DNA from: Sorghum bicolor
Lineage: Eukaryota > Streptophyta > Magnoliopsida > Poales > Poaceae
Direction of reading: 5' to 3'
Assembly (NCBI RefSeq): GCF_000003195.3
Contig: NC_012877.2
Location: forward strand, 20,176,294 to 20,240,293
Length of the DNA: 64,000 bases
Under the pieces are notes generated by a model that did not search any database, was not told the DNA's origin, and worked only from the letters and a program-made list of their open reading frames with translations. The translations under genes and the position numbers were made by a program. This document shows positions 41,200 to 51,797 of this stretch, piece by piece (position 1 is the first letter of the stretch; each line of letters opens with the position of its first letter).

Positions 41200-42236
41200 T
41201 GTCGAGGGTATCAGTAAGGGGTACCCTCACCGACACACATAACGAGATTACCCGTACGCAGGTCGAGGCCCTCAACTCGACGCCCTGGTCATACATGTGT
41301 GTGGTCGTCGACGACCGCAGCCTCGAAGATGGAAATGGCGTCGAGCGAATCGATCACGGGTCGAGCGCTAGCTACCGTCGAATATGGAAACGGGCTCGCG
41401 CGAACCGGGAGGCATCGAGCGCAAGGACACCGCCTGCCGCCTGACAAGCGCATGAGAGCCAGGGCATTTAATGCGCCTGACACTTCCCCACCTAACACAC
41501 TGGTCACGGGAAGCGTGATAGGGAACAGGCACCCGTCTCGTCATTCTTTTTGCAGCCTTCCCCACCAAGCGACCCAGGGCGTGTCAGGGCGCGGGAAACA
41601 GGGATGGGACGTCTAATCAGGACCCCCTCGAGACAACCAAGGTCAGCGCTCTGGATATCAGGGCTCTACACGGCGTCTGACCCTCGATCAAACCTGGTTC
41701 CTTCCTGGGGACGAGTTGGGCGTCGACTGACAACACCGCAACCACTCCGCCGGATCTGCCGCCGTATCGTACAGGCGTGCGACCGGTGAACCAGCCCAAG
41801 ATGGCGCGCAGAGCAGGTTACAGGGGCACGCGTAATCATCACCAGGCTACTAAGACGGGACGGCTCGAGGTCACACCGGTACGGAGGCCTCGAGTAGGTC
41901 AGCGCTCCATGCTTCTATCGAGCCCTACTCTGACACCTATACATGTACCCTGGGTCTCTCCTTGGAGCTATAAAAGGAAGGACCCGGGAATAGAAAGGAA
42001 AAAACACTACACACATATGCAGTAGAGCTTCCATACTCCATACCACGCTTGTATTCGCCCCTGTAACAAGCACTTAGGTGCAAGACAATACAAACTTCCC
42101 TCCCCCGCTGGACGTAGGTCCTTCTCTTGCCCGAACCAGGATAAATCTCTGTGTTTACTTGCAACACCATCTAGGAAAGGGAGCACGAACACAAATTTAA
42201 TCATTGGTGTGACCCCCTGTGGGGAAAACACCGACA
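41200..42236 (+). repeat. Element C 3' LTR
   Basis: TGTCGAGG...CCGACA, partner of the 5' LTR. An intact TATAAAA box lies at 41969-41975. The flanking CATGT completes the target-site duplication. Confidence 0.95.
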
Positions 42237-42241
42237 CATGT

Positions 42242-43580
42242 TTAAAACGAGATAATTACATGCCACGCAATTTTCCTCAATCTAGAAGAGTCCAGAAGCC
42301 ACGGGAATGAATGAGAAGACGATCGGGCTCGGGGGCAGGGCGCCTGCCCACCCCCCTTGGGCGCCCACCCAGGGATAGAGTCCAATCAGGACTCTCTTTT
42401 GGGACTACGCTCCACCGACCTAAAGGATGAATCTAAACCATACAATCAATGTCGGTTTGATCAGACGGCCCAAATTCACTTGAAAGGACTATATAACCAA
42501 GGCCCCTCCACCCCTGGGAGAAGAGAAGAGAAGAAATCATTATCAGAGGTAGCCATCAAAGTTAGGGTTTAGAACTTCTCTCCCACAGAGAATTAGAATT
42601 AGCTACTCCCTAATCCTTCAAGTTTAGAGGTTTGATTAGGGTGCAATTAGAGAAGTAGGGCACTACGCTCTGGATTCGGATCTTCGGTAACAAAGATTGG
42701 TATTATTCATATCTTTCTGTAATACTTTGTTCTAATTGCATTATGTCTTTATTTATTATGTTCTTAGTTTGCTCTAGTTCTATATTTGATATACTTATGA
42801 TTGATAATGAGTTTATGTATAAGTTTGCAAAGTGCTTAGCTCTTGACGCGAGGGAGTTAAGTGGTAGATCACATGTGGGCGTGGTGCTTAGATGTTATTA
42901 CCTGCAAATATATCCTATTGGCCGGGTCGTGTGGTAGTTCGTGAGAGTGACAGCTTCGTTGATTCTTATATAGTCCACCCTCCGTTGATAGGATAGGCCG
43001 AACTTGTATTGCGGAGTAAGTCTTGCGATGTTCTGATTTACTTTAGCAATGTTCCTTATACATGAATGAAGAGTATTTTATGCTATATATGATCTTGTAG
43101 ATAACTAGAGTAGATTGTGACTTAGTAGATAGAAGATAACTTAGAATCCATTCTCTAGCTAATCCGAGGTCACCTACATATATGAGGAGTAGTCTATTTT
43201 CTAATCGCTGTGTTATTTACCCTTGAACTTATAATTCATATCATTATCTTTATGGTTTACCCCCTGCTAAAGTTAGTGACTGTGTTACGAGTTTCTCATT
43301 AGTAATCATGTTCTTGCAAGTTTATCTCTAGTCTATGCCTTGATAGATTTTGCCCTTATTTTAATTTCATCCCTTTTGTTCTCTTAAGCAAAATTATAAA
43401 TAATGATACCTGGAATACTTATCCTGGTGAAATGCTACAATGAGGTGTTTTATCTGTGCGCTTGCGGATAGAATAGATTATTTTCTAAAGAGCCTTTACA
43501 TTTATAAATACCTTTGTACACTTTGGCACCATGCTAGGGATGACAACCTAGTATCTAAGTGGTGTTAGCTAGTGTCAACA
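42242..43580 (+). repeat. Element B 5' LTR, second part
   Basis: Continues the LTR after C. U3 palindromes GGGCGCCT (42338) and GGGCGCCC (42359) are 21 bp apart, with TATATAA at 42490-42496. Ends GTGTCAACA before the PBS. Joined length 1513 bp against 1515 bp for the 3' LTR. Confidence 0.93.
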
Positions 43581-43588
43581 AGTATTTC

Positions 43589-43606
43589 TAGCGCCATTGC
43601 CGAGGA
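43589..43606 (+). other. Element B primer-binding site
   Basis: TAGCGCCATTGCCGAGGA, eight bases after the LTR, with three differences from the perfect tRNA-Asp-type site at 4556, all G-to-A (two of them at CpG). Confidence 0.75.
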
Positions 43607-43891
43607 AACAAAAGGGTAACACATAGGAACGGTAAGGAAAGTCAGGAAGTTAGTCAAGGTTATTCACATAAAATATTAGACTAGACTATAGAGAAATAAT
43701 TCCATAAAAATAGCTACTAAGTGAGAAATCATAACAAGGCACCTCTGCTTTGGCAGGTTCACCTTGTTGTTTTTCTATGTTTATATTTTTATATAGGGTA
43801 TATCAAGATTAACTTTGGGTACATTCAACTCTTCATCATCAGAACCAAAGCAATCAAGAGAAGAACAAGCTAGCTAGCAATTGCTGAAGCT

Positions 43892-45793
43892 ATGGCACAA
43901 AATACCTTGCAAAAATTCTCTGCTCCAAGTCTTGAGAACATTCCAACTGGTCCAAGATTTGTAGTAGAAGAAGGACCCGAGTTTGAGCTCAAGTCAAGCC
44001 TCATCAATTTGGTGCAAGCTACACAATTCAGTGGAAAGGCACATGAAGATGCTAGTGCACACTTGCAGAATTTCTTAGAGATTGGAAGCACAAGCCACAT
44101 CAACGGAGTCGACAAAGACGTCATACTACTTCGCCTTTTTCCATTCTCCCTAGAAGGAAAAGCGAGGAAGTGGTTCTACACTCATCAAGATAACATCAAC
44201 AACTGGATGAACTTGTCAGACGCCTTTCTATCAAAGTTTTTCCCTATAGGCAAAACAACTGCCTTAAGAGGAAATATTGTCAGTTTCCAACAGCAGAAGA
44301 CAGAAACCATTTCAGAAGCATGGGAGCATTTTCAAGGATACATATTAGATTGTCCTCACCATGGAATGGCCACATGGTTACTTATGCAGACCTTCTACCA
44401 TGGATTAACCCAGAAGGCTTGTGAGTGCCTAGATGCATCTGCTAAAGGATCATTCTTGGAGCTTACAACTGGAAAAGCAGAAATACTTTTGGATAAGATA
44501 GCAGAAAACCACAGCTGGTTCCAAGATGAAGCTCAACAATGTCATCAAACTGAAGAAATACCAGAAGAAGTAAAAGCATTATCAACCAAGATGGAAAATT
44601 TGCTCCATTGGATTGACCAGAGGGCCAAGTTCAAAGAAGATCAAAGGGCCATTGAGACAGCATACAAATATCAACCAACTTCGAGTCAACCCAATAGCAA
44701 AGGTATGAATTCAGGTAATACTTTCAAGCAACTTTCATTAAAAGAGATAATTGCTCAATAAACTAAAATTAATGATGAAGTTAAACAAAGGCTAGATACA
44801 AATGAATCATCTCTAAAAGATATACACAATAAAATGGATTTTCTATTAACTGCCTTTGATGAGCAAAACACTCTTAATAAAAGGATAGAGCTTAAATTAA
44901 TAAGACTAGCTGCTGCACTGCTTGTTGCTACTAACATTGAGCAGGTAAAGAACATAACTACTAGAGGAGGCAAAGCCACCAAGGATCCCCCATACCCAAA
45001 AGAGAAACAAAGAACATCAGCACCAGTGCAACCAGCAGTGATAGAAGAAGAAAGCCCAGTGGAAGCAGAAGATCTACTGCAACCACCAAGAACTGGAGAA
45101 ATGAGGAAAGATTTTTACGACACCAACTATTTGCCATTTCCCAGAAGAAACACAGGACTGCAGTCGGATGAGCAGTTTGGTAAGTTTGTAGAGGTGATTC
45201 AGAAATTATATGTCCACATACCTCTGTTTGATTCCATACAGGTACCTACATATGCAAAGTACATTAGAGATATTCTTAACAAGAAGAAGGAAGATCCCGG
45301 ATGTCCCACTATTGATTACTCAATCGGAAACTAACACTTCAACAATGCACTTTGTGATCTCAGAGCAAGTGTCAGTGTGATGCCAGCATCAGTCTACAAA
45401 AAGCTTGAGCATACGACCCTAGAACCAACATCAATGTGCCTACAACTAGCGGATCAATCAGTTCGACACCCGTTGGGTATTGCCGAGAACATTCCAGTCA
45501 AGATCAGAGATTTCCTTGTGCCAGTAGACTTCGTGGTACTGGACATGAGTCCTGACTCAAAAGTGTCCATCATCCTTGGAAGGCCATTTCTGAGAACCGC
45601 CAATGCCCACATTGATGTCGGGAAGGATGAAATCAAGTTCAACATAAACGGACAAGAAGAACACTTCACATTCAAACCCAGAGCAAAGAGAGACCCTACA
45701 GTGAAGTTCATGAAGAACCTCTGGAGACACCATCTCTGGAGGAAGATAATTCAGAAGATTAAAAGATTTGGAGGTCCAGCTTGGGGGACCTAA
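43892..45793 (+). pseudogene. Element B gag-protease
   Basis: ATG at 43892 (MAQNTLQKFSAPSLENIP), equivalent to the D start. The capsid is complete in one frame for 290 codons with 'LFPFSLEGKARKWFYTHQDNI', 'FLSKFFPIGKTTALRG' and 'LLMQTFYHGLTQKACECLDASAKGSF'. TAA at 44759 and TAA at 45332 both fit Gln codons. The protease active site reads DLRAS instead of the DLGAS kept in D (Arg codon 45362-45364). 'VSIILGRPFLRTANAHID' follows. A frame slip near 45707 changes the last 28 residues relative to D. A segment of about 27 residues present in D before 'EDPGCPTID' is missing here. Confidence 0.9.
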
Positions 45794-46254
45794 AAAAATC
45801 CCAAACCCTCACCGGGAGGTAAATCGGTATTTATCCGCATCATTAATTCTTGCATAATTAATTCTTGCATTAGTCATATTTATTCATAGCATTACTATAA
45901 TAATAAAAAGCCCCATATAAATAATATTTATGGTATGTACAACCCATATTTATTAATTATTGTGGAGGCACAAAAATATTTTCCATTATCATTTCAACTA
46001 AGTTTCAATTCTCATAGATTTTCCTGCATTATATTTAATTATAGTAACCTTCTAGAAGCATGACCCACACTCCTTGGGTCCCACATGTCATACACCACAC
46101 CTCACACACATCCCATCACATTATTTGATCCACCAACATAACTCCACTCACCAGCACTTTTCCACCGGGCAAACACCACCTATGATCCATTATTTTGCGT
46201 AAGAGTTAAGCAAAGGAAGGAGTGGAGAAAGGGCAGCCAGGATTGGCACCACAA
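45794..46254 (+). other. Element B spacer between protease and ORF3 promoter
   Basis: AT-rich and non-coding, matching the D spacer in reverse. AGCTTGGGGGA, identical to the polypurine core, lies at its left edge (45778-45788). No trace of RT, RNase H or integrase. Confidence 0.75.
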
Positions 46255-46322
46255 GTGGGCGCCCGCCCACCTATAGAGGGCGCCCCCCTGCCCTCTCTTC
46301 CTCCTATAAATAGCCTCTTCCT
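46255..46322 (+). promoter_or_regulatory. Internal promoter of ORF3 in B
   Basis: Two GGGCGCCC palindromes (46257-46264, 46278-46285; 21 bp apart) followed by TATAAATA (46315-46322). The same pair with the same spacing precedes the ORF3 TATA box in D and lies in U3 of several related LTRs. A C/T-rich leader begins about 30 bases downstream. Confidence 0.65.
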
Positions 46323-46474
46323 GCCTCCATCTTCTTCACACAAGCATTCTAGAAAACCACACAAGTTTTAGTTTCCAAAAGGAGATCTTGTAGTGAAGTG
46401 AGAAGAGAGTAGAGAAGAAGAGAAGAGTGGAAAAGAAGTTGGTAGTTTTTGAGTGAGAGAGTGAGTTTTACCTA

Positions 46475-46652
46475 GTAAGTAGTGATCCCGCTGTCCAAGC
46501 GGAAGTAAAAGTTGTTTAGGGGGAGGTTCTGCCAAAATAGAAACTTGTCTTGAACGACTAACCCCTGGACTACTGACATTCCGGACAGCTGACCACTAAC
46601 ATTTTCTCTCACATTTTCCACTAGTTGTGTTTTTGCCAACTTTTGTTTACAG
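46475..46652 (+). other. Predicted leader intron of ORF3 in B
   Basis: GTAAGT donor after CCTA and a TTTTGTTTACAG acceptor, one base before the ORF3 ATG. 178 bp; D has 169 bp between the same sites. Confidence 0.6.
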
Positions 46653-46653
46653 G

Positions 46654-48211
46654 ATGTTCAAGAAGGTGAAGAACGCAGGGAAGGCTCTCAAGAACATAGG
46701 TACAAGGAGTTCATCCCGACACTCCTCACACCCATCAGAGATGAGCGTCGACCCAATGCCTACACAAGCTCCGTCATCTTCGTCTAATCAGCAAGACAAG
46801 GTCCTTCTCAATATAGGAGACCTTGGACTAAAGACCCGAAGGGAAAAGGAAGTTTACCAGCAACTAAAGAACAAGGATTTCATTCACACCCCTACTCTTG
46901 ATCCAATCTTACTACAAGAAACAGGTATGGACACTGAATTCAACTTAATTTTCCAGATGTTAGGTTGGACAAATTTTTGGAATATAACTGAGCTAGGTTC
47001 TCGTCTTCTCACCCTCGAATTTCTTTGCACTTTACAATACTATGAGGGGGGAATTGTTTTTTGGATGTTCAAACAGGAGATTATGTTGTCTTGGAGAGAA
47101 CTGAGCGACCATCTTGGTTTCTCTTCAAGGTGCATCCTGAACATTGACTTCGACCTACCTAACTTTGAGAGACACCAGTTTTGGAGAGAAATATCTAGAG
47201 ATAATTTTTATAGTCAAGCCCGAACCAGTGACATGGAACACCCCACTCTTAGGATGTTCCACAAATGGCTTGGGTACAATCTTCTCTATCGTGATGATAT
47301 TAGGAAAGTAAGAGTAGGAGATTTGCAACTTTTATTTGCTGCTATTAATAAGGTACCCACTTCACCTGTTACACTTTTAGTTTCTCATTGGCTTAGTGTA
47401 CCTAGTCTTCAGGGACTAGTAGGATGTACTTCACTTATCACTCGTCTAGCCTCTAATCTTCACTTACTAGAAAACTCATCGTTGGACTTCATAGATGAGT
47501 TAAGAATTTATCATGGCTATGACACATTTAGACAAGCTCGGATGTTAAAGAAAGAGGGGAATATAATGTATATGCTATATGATGATAAAGGCAAGATTTG
47601 GTTACCTAACCCGAACCTTGGCCTCTAAGTTGTTCAAAATTTTTTGATTGAGATTGAAGCAACACCAGTGAACCAGAGAGCTACATAGCGAGTGGCATCT
47701 GAAAGGATGACCACCCACCGAGAACGCACCTGGTATGGAGCTGATCCCGGGCTAGAAGAAGCAGCGCACCTGCATTATAGTGACCACAACCCCCCGAGTC
47801 CTTCGAGACCCATGGGTTCGACATGCGCAACCACAAGAGCCAACAAAGAAGACATGGCCGGAGAGCCAAGATCACCAATGGACAAACCCGCCTTTTCATA
47901 CAGGCAGGTACTCCACTGATCCATATGGAGCTTCAGGATCCAGACCTCCACCTCAATTTGATGAAGGACGATACTCTGACGCTTTCTACACTTTCACGAA
48001 TTACTACTACCAAGAGGCTGGCGCTTTCTTCACACGTACCGACAACACCCTCCTCGACATCCAGAACACGCAAGCAGAATATGGACGACTCCTGGAAGAG
48101 CAACAAAAATGGAACCAGGACCACGCCACTACAGTACAAGAGCTGAGACAAGATACAACAACATTGAACGACAACATCAAAACCATGATGCAGTTCTGGA
48201 ACATCGGGTAA
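46654..48211 (+). pseudogene. Element B ORF3 (Athila ORF-1-like, broken)
   Basis: Starts at the same MFKKVKNAGKALKNIG as D and follows it closely through the globular region for 324 codons. TAA at 47626 (Tyr position in D), TAG near 47687 (Gln position) and a one-base frame change near 47780 break the Pro/Gln-rich part. The C-terminal coiled-coil segment continues to 48211 in the new frame. Amino-acid changes against D are few. As in D, the gene has its own TATA box and leader intron and lies where an envelope-like ORF sits in larger Athila elements. Confidence 0.88.
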
Positions 48212-49422
48212 GACCGACATCCACATCCAGCTTGGGGGAGTTCCTCCCCAATTTATCAAGTAAGTTTTTATTTGCTCTTCTTATTTATTCTTTTCTATTA
48301 TTTTATCTTAAAGAGAAAAACTTAGAAAACCCAATAAATATTTCTTGCTGCATTCTATAAACATGAAAACATAATAAAAAGAGTGTGTGGATAAGTGTGC
48401 TTTATTTTTTCTGCTAAGTTTAATCTCTAGAAAAATAAAAAGACCAAAAAGATGTATGATGGAAATGATGAATGGTTGCTCTGTTTGCTTACAAGTACCT
48501 AGCTTTTATATTAGAGTTCTTCTAGGAATTACTGAAACTGAAATTATTATCTATGGGAAACATAAAACTAAAAGTCTAGGTAAGAGAAAGGCATGATATA
48601 AAGTTTGAGCTGTTGTTTATCTTGTTCCTACTACACTACGTTCTAGAGATTTATTTTGAAAACTTACAAATCACATGATGAGTTCCTAGCATTACAAACT
48701 ACCTACCACAGCAATACTTGCTATAACATCTTTTACTTATATTCACATTGAGTTTGATCGAGCTGTGTAGACCCTTAGGAGCTTTTCATGTGGTTAAATT
48801 AAGATATTCACTTGCAAACATCTACCACACCATTCATCACCAATCATTAAAATTGCTAAAAATATTATCACTCACTGTCCCAAATGTTGTTATTCACTCT
48901 CTTTGAAAAGATTTAATGCAGAAGAGGCATGGGTTATGCAAAAATATGTGAGGAAATAAAAAGGGGTAAGTGCCCAGAACCTCGAAAAAGAAAGAAAAAA
49001 AGTGAGACGAGAGGTAAAAATGGACAAGTGTCCGAAGTAGAATTAGGGGTATAAAGATGCCCACTTGAGCGGAAAAAATGGACAAGTGTCCGACAGTATA
49101 ATTAGGGGTATCTACTACCCACCTGAAAAAAAGAGACAGAAAGATAGCCCATGTTCTCCCAAAGCAAAGATCAAAATGGAGGAGAGATAGCAATATGAGG
49201 AGCAATGAGAACTAAGTTTTATTATCACTTATACATTTTTACCATTACTATCATTTACTCCACCACGCATGCACATCTTGATTTAATTATATGTTGAGTT
49301 CCTTTGGATCCATGGCTCGATTAGACAACATATGTATGAGCTGTTTTTCACTCCTATGAGCTCCACTTAAATATTTCATTAGCTATATGTAAGTGACATT
49401 TTGGTAAGGATCCACAAATACC
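48212..49422 (+). other. Element B 3' non-coding region, left part
   Basis: Non-coding. Starts with a second polypurine-like AGCTTGGGGGAG (48229-48240) just after ORF3. A tandem pair of units with the palindrome GGACAAGTGTCC followed by AATTAGGGGTAT lies at 49016-49131. Matches the corresponding region of D in reverse orientation. Confidence 0.7.
49016..49131 (+). repeat. Tandem palindromic unit in the 3' region of B
   Basis: Two copies of a ~57-bp unit: TGGACAAGTGTCCGA, then AATTAGGGGTAT, then a C-rich end. GGACAAGTGTCC is a near-perfect 12-bp palindrome. D has two related units; in E I recognise one partial unit. Confidence 0.7.
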
Positions 49423-49961
49423 TAATCCTGGGCATTCGGGTTACCCGATTTTTTTGGGTCGGGTAATTCGGGTAATTCAAAATTCGGGTAATGAAACTTG
49501 TTACCTGATATTAGTCCCGAAAAAACACTACCCGCAATTTCGAGTACCCGATAATTCGGGTTCGGGTTCGGGTATTCCCGATTTACCCGAATTTTCAAAA
49601 AACAACACACTACACAAAAGTTCAATAGAATTTATATATAATTTCAGCAGCAATTTATATATAATTTCAATAGCATTTTGTAGAGAATAATATATTACTA
49701 GCACTTGTTCAAACAAAGAGAATTATGTTCTATTAAATTGATAAGTTCTAATATATTGCTAACAACACATGATATATATAAAGATAAAGACAAATATTCG
49801 GGTAATTCGGGTAGTTCGGGTACGGGGGGATATTACCCGAATTACCCAAACTAATTTCGGGTAATCAAAATCGCTATTCGAATTTAGGATGGGGTACCTC
49901 GGGTTCGGATCCGGGTAATTCGGGTACGGGTAATGGGTATCGGGTAATTTGCCCAGGGTTA
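49423..49961. mobile_element. Non-autonomous hAT element, TSD CAAATACC
   Basis: 539 bp with 12-bp inverted ends TAATCCTGGGCA and TAACCCTGGGCA (one mismatch) and a perfect 8-bp target duplication CAAATACC (49415-49422, 49962-49969). Comparison with the related 3' region of element E (GGATCC..AAATACC..) supports the empty site. Both subterminal regions are packed with TTCGGGTAA-type repeats and their reverse complements; the middle is AT-rich. No coding capacity for a transposase. Confidence 0.9.
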
Positions 49962-50277
49962 CAAATACCACCTATAGAGAGACTTGAGAGATTATTGCTG
50001 GGAACTCTGAGTTTTATTTTGAAAATTTATGAAAAACTGTGGAACAAAGGTGAAGTATAGACAGGAGGAATAGTGCTTGACTTAATTATTTTGTCTTTCG
50101 ATTACTTAAGACATAAGTGCAGGTACTAAGCTCCATGACACTTCACTCTATAATCTGGAAGACATTTTATGTAAAAGTAAGTGTACCTGTTAGGAAAGAA
50201 AACATCAAAGCAACTCCTGATCCATCTGAGTTTAGCTGTTTGCTCATGGACCAGCAAAGGGTAAGCTTGGGGGAGTT
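49962..50277 (+). other. Element B 3' non-coding region, right part, with polypurine tract
   Basis: Non-coding end of B; AGCTTGGGGGAG (50264-50275) just before the LTR is the functional-position polypurine tract. It is the third copy of this motif in B. Confidence 0.75.
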
Positions 50278-51792
50278 TGTTGACGGTCCTTAAGTACTAA
50301 AATTAACCATCAACTAAACATGGAAAAAGATCAATATGCACCAAACATCTAGAATTAGGGTTTTATCTGACAGAATTCCACGAGCTTTGGTGTTTATCTA
50401 TTTCTGTAGGGGGTTATCAGAGAATATTGAGAGAAGGCCCACATGTCATGTTTACAATGAGGTAATTATGTGCCGCGCAATTTTCCTCAATCTAGAAGAG
50501 TCCAGAAGCCACGGGAATGAACGAGAAGACGATCGGGCTCGGGGGCAGGGCACCCGCCCACCCCCTTGGGCGCCCGCCCAGGGTTAGAGTCCAATCAGGA
50601 CTCTCTTTCGGGACTACGCTCCACCGACCTAAAGGACGAATCTAAACCATACAATCAATATCGGTTTGATCAGACGGCCCAAATTCAATTGAAAGGACTA
50701 TATAACCAAGGCCCCTCCACCCCTGGGAGAAGATAAGTGAATAAATCATTATCAGAGGTAGCCATCAAAGTTAGGGTTTAGAACTTCTCTCCCACAGAGA
50801 ATTAGAATTAGCTACTCCCTAATCCTTCAAGTTTAGAGGTTTGATTAGATAGCAATTAGAGAAGTAGAGCACTACGCTCTGGATTCGGATCTTCGGTAAT
50901 AAAGATTGGTATTATTCATATCTTTCTCTAATACTTTGTTCTAATTGCATTATGTCTTTATTTATTATGTTCTTAGTTTGCTCTAGTTCAATATTTGATA
51001 TACTTATGATTGATAATGAGTTTATGTATAAGTTTGCAAAGCGCTTAGCTCTTGACGCGAGGGAGTTAAGTGGTAGATCACATGTGGGCGTGGTGCTTAG
51101 ATGTTATTTACCTGCAAATGTATCCTATTGGCCGGGTCGTGTGGTAGTTCACGATAGTGACAGCTTTGTTTGATTCTTATATAGTCCACCCTCCGTTGAT
51201 AGGACAGGCAGAACTTGTATTGCGGAGTAAGTCTTGCGATGTTCTGATTTACTTTAGCAATGTTCCTTATACATGAATGAAGAGTCTTTTATGCTATATA
51301 TGATCTTGTAGATAACTAGAGTAGATTGTGACTTAGTAGATAGAAGATAACTTAGAATCCATTCTCTAGCTAATCCGACGTCACCTACATATATGAGGAG
51401 TAGTCTATTTTCTAATCGCTGTGTTATTTACCCTTGAACTTATAATTCATTATCATTATCTTTATGGTTTACCCCCTGCTAAAGTAAGTGACTGTGTGAC
51501 GAGTTTCTCATTAGTAATCATGTTCTTGCAAGTTTATCTCTAGTCTATGCCTTGATAGATTTTGCCCTTTTTTTAATTTCATCCCTTTTGTTCTCTTAAG
51601 CAAAATTATAAATAACGATACTTGGAATACATATCCTGGTGAAATGCTACAATGATGTGTTTTATCTGTGCGCTTGCGGATAGATTAGATTATTTTCTAA
51701 AGAGCCTTTACATTTATAAATACCTTTGTACACTCTGGCACCATGCTGGGGATGACAACCTAGTATCTAAGTGGTGTTAGCTAGTGTCAACA
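50278..51792 (+). repeat. Element B 3' LTR
   Basis: TGTTGACGGTCC...GTGTCAACA, 1515 bp. U3 has GGGCACCC (50548) and GGGCGCCC (50568), TATATAA near 50699, and the U5 hairpin ATCTGTGCGCTTGCGGAT at 51664-51681. Followed by the target duplicate CTCAC. Confidence 0.94.
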
Positions 51793-51797
51793 CTCAC

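Larger units (their letters stand above)
28013..42236 (+). mobile_element. Element C: complete 14.2-kb Tat-lineage retrotransposon, TSD CATGT
   Basis: LTRs 28013-29048 and 41200-42236 (1036 and 1037 bp), both TGTCGAGG...CCGACA, flanked by the 5-bp repeat CATGT (28008-28012, 42237-42241). Inside: PBS, gag-protease, pol with RT, two RNase H domains and integrase, then a large antisense gene with its own TATA box, a long GC-rich non-coding stretch, polypurine tract. By eye about 8 differences in the first 205 bases of the LTR pair, 7 of them transitions. The element is GC-rich, in contrast to AT-rich B around it. It is dead: six in-frame stops, a small gag-pol frameshift, and altered protease and integrase active sites. 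Confidence 0.95.
27839..51792 (+). mobile_element. Element B: complete non-autonomous Athila-like retrotransposon, TSD CTCAC
   Basis: LTRs start TGTTGACGGTCC and end GTGTCAACA; flanks are CTCAC at 27834-27838 and 51793-51797. The 5' LTR was split by element C and the 3' non-coding region by a hAT element. Subtracting both insertions and their duplicated target bases leaves 9178 bp, four bases from element D. Plan: LTR, PBS, gag-protease, spacer, promoter and leader intron, ORF3, 3' non-coding region, polypurine tract, LTR. RT, RNase H and integrase are absent at exactly the place where they are absent in D. The host site is the gag of element A. Confidence 0.94.
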
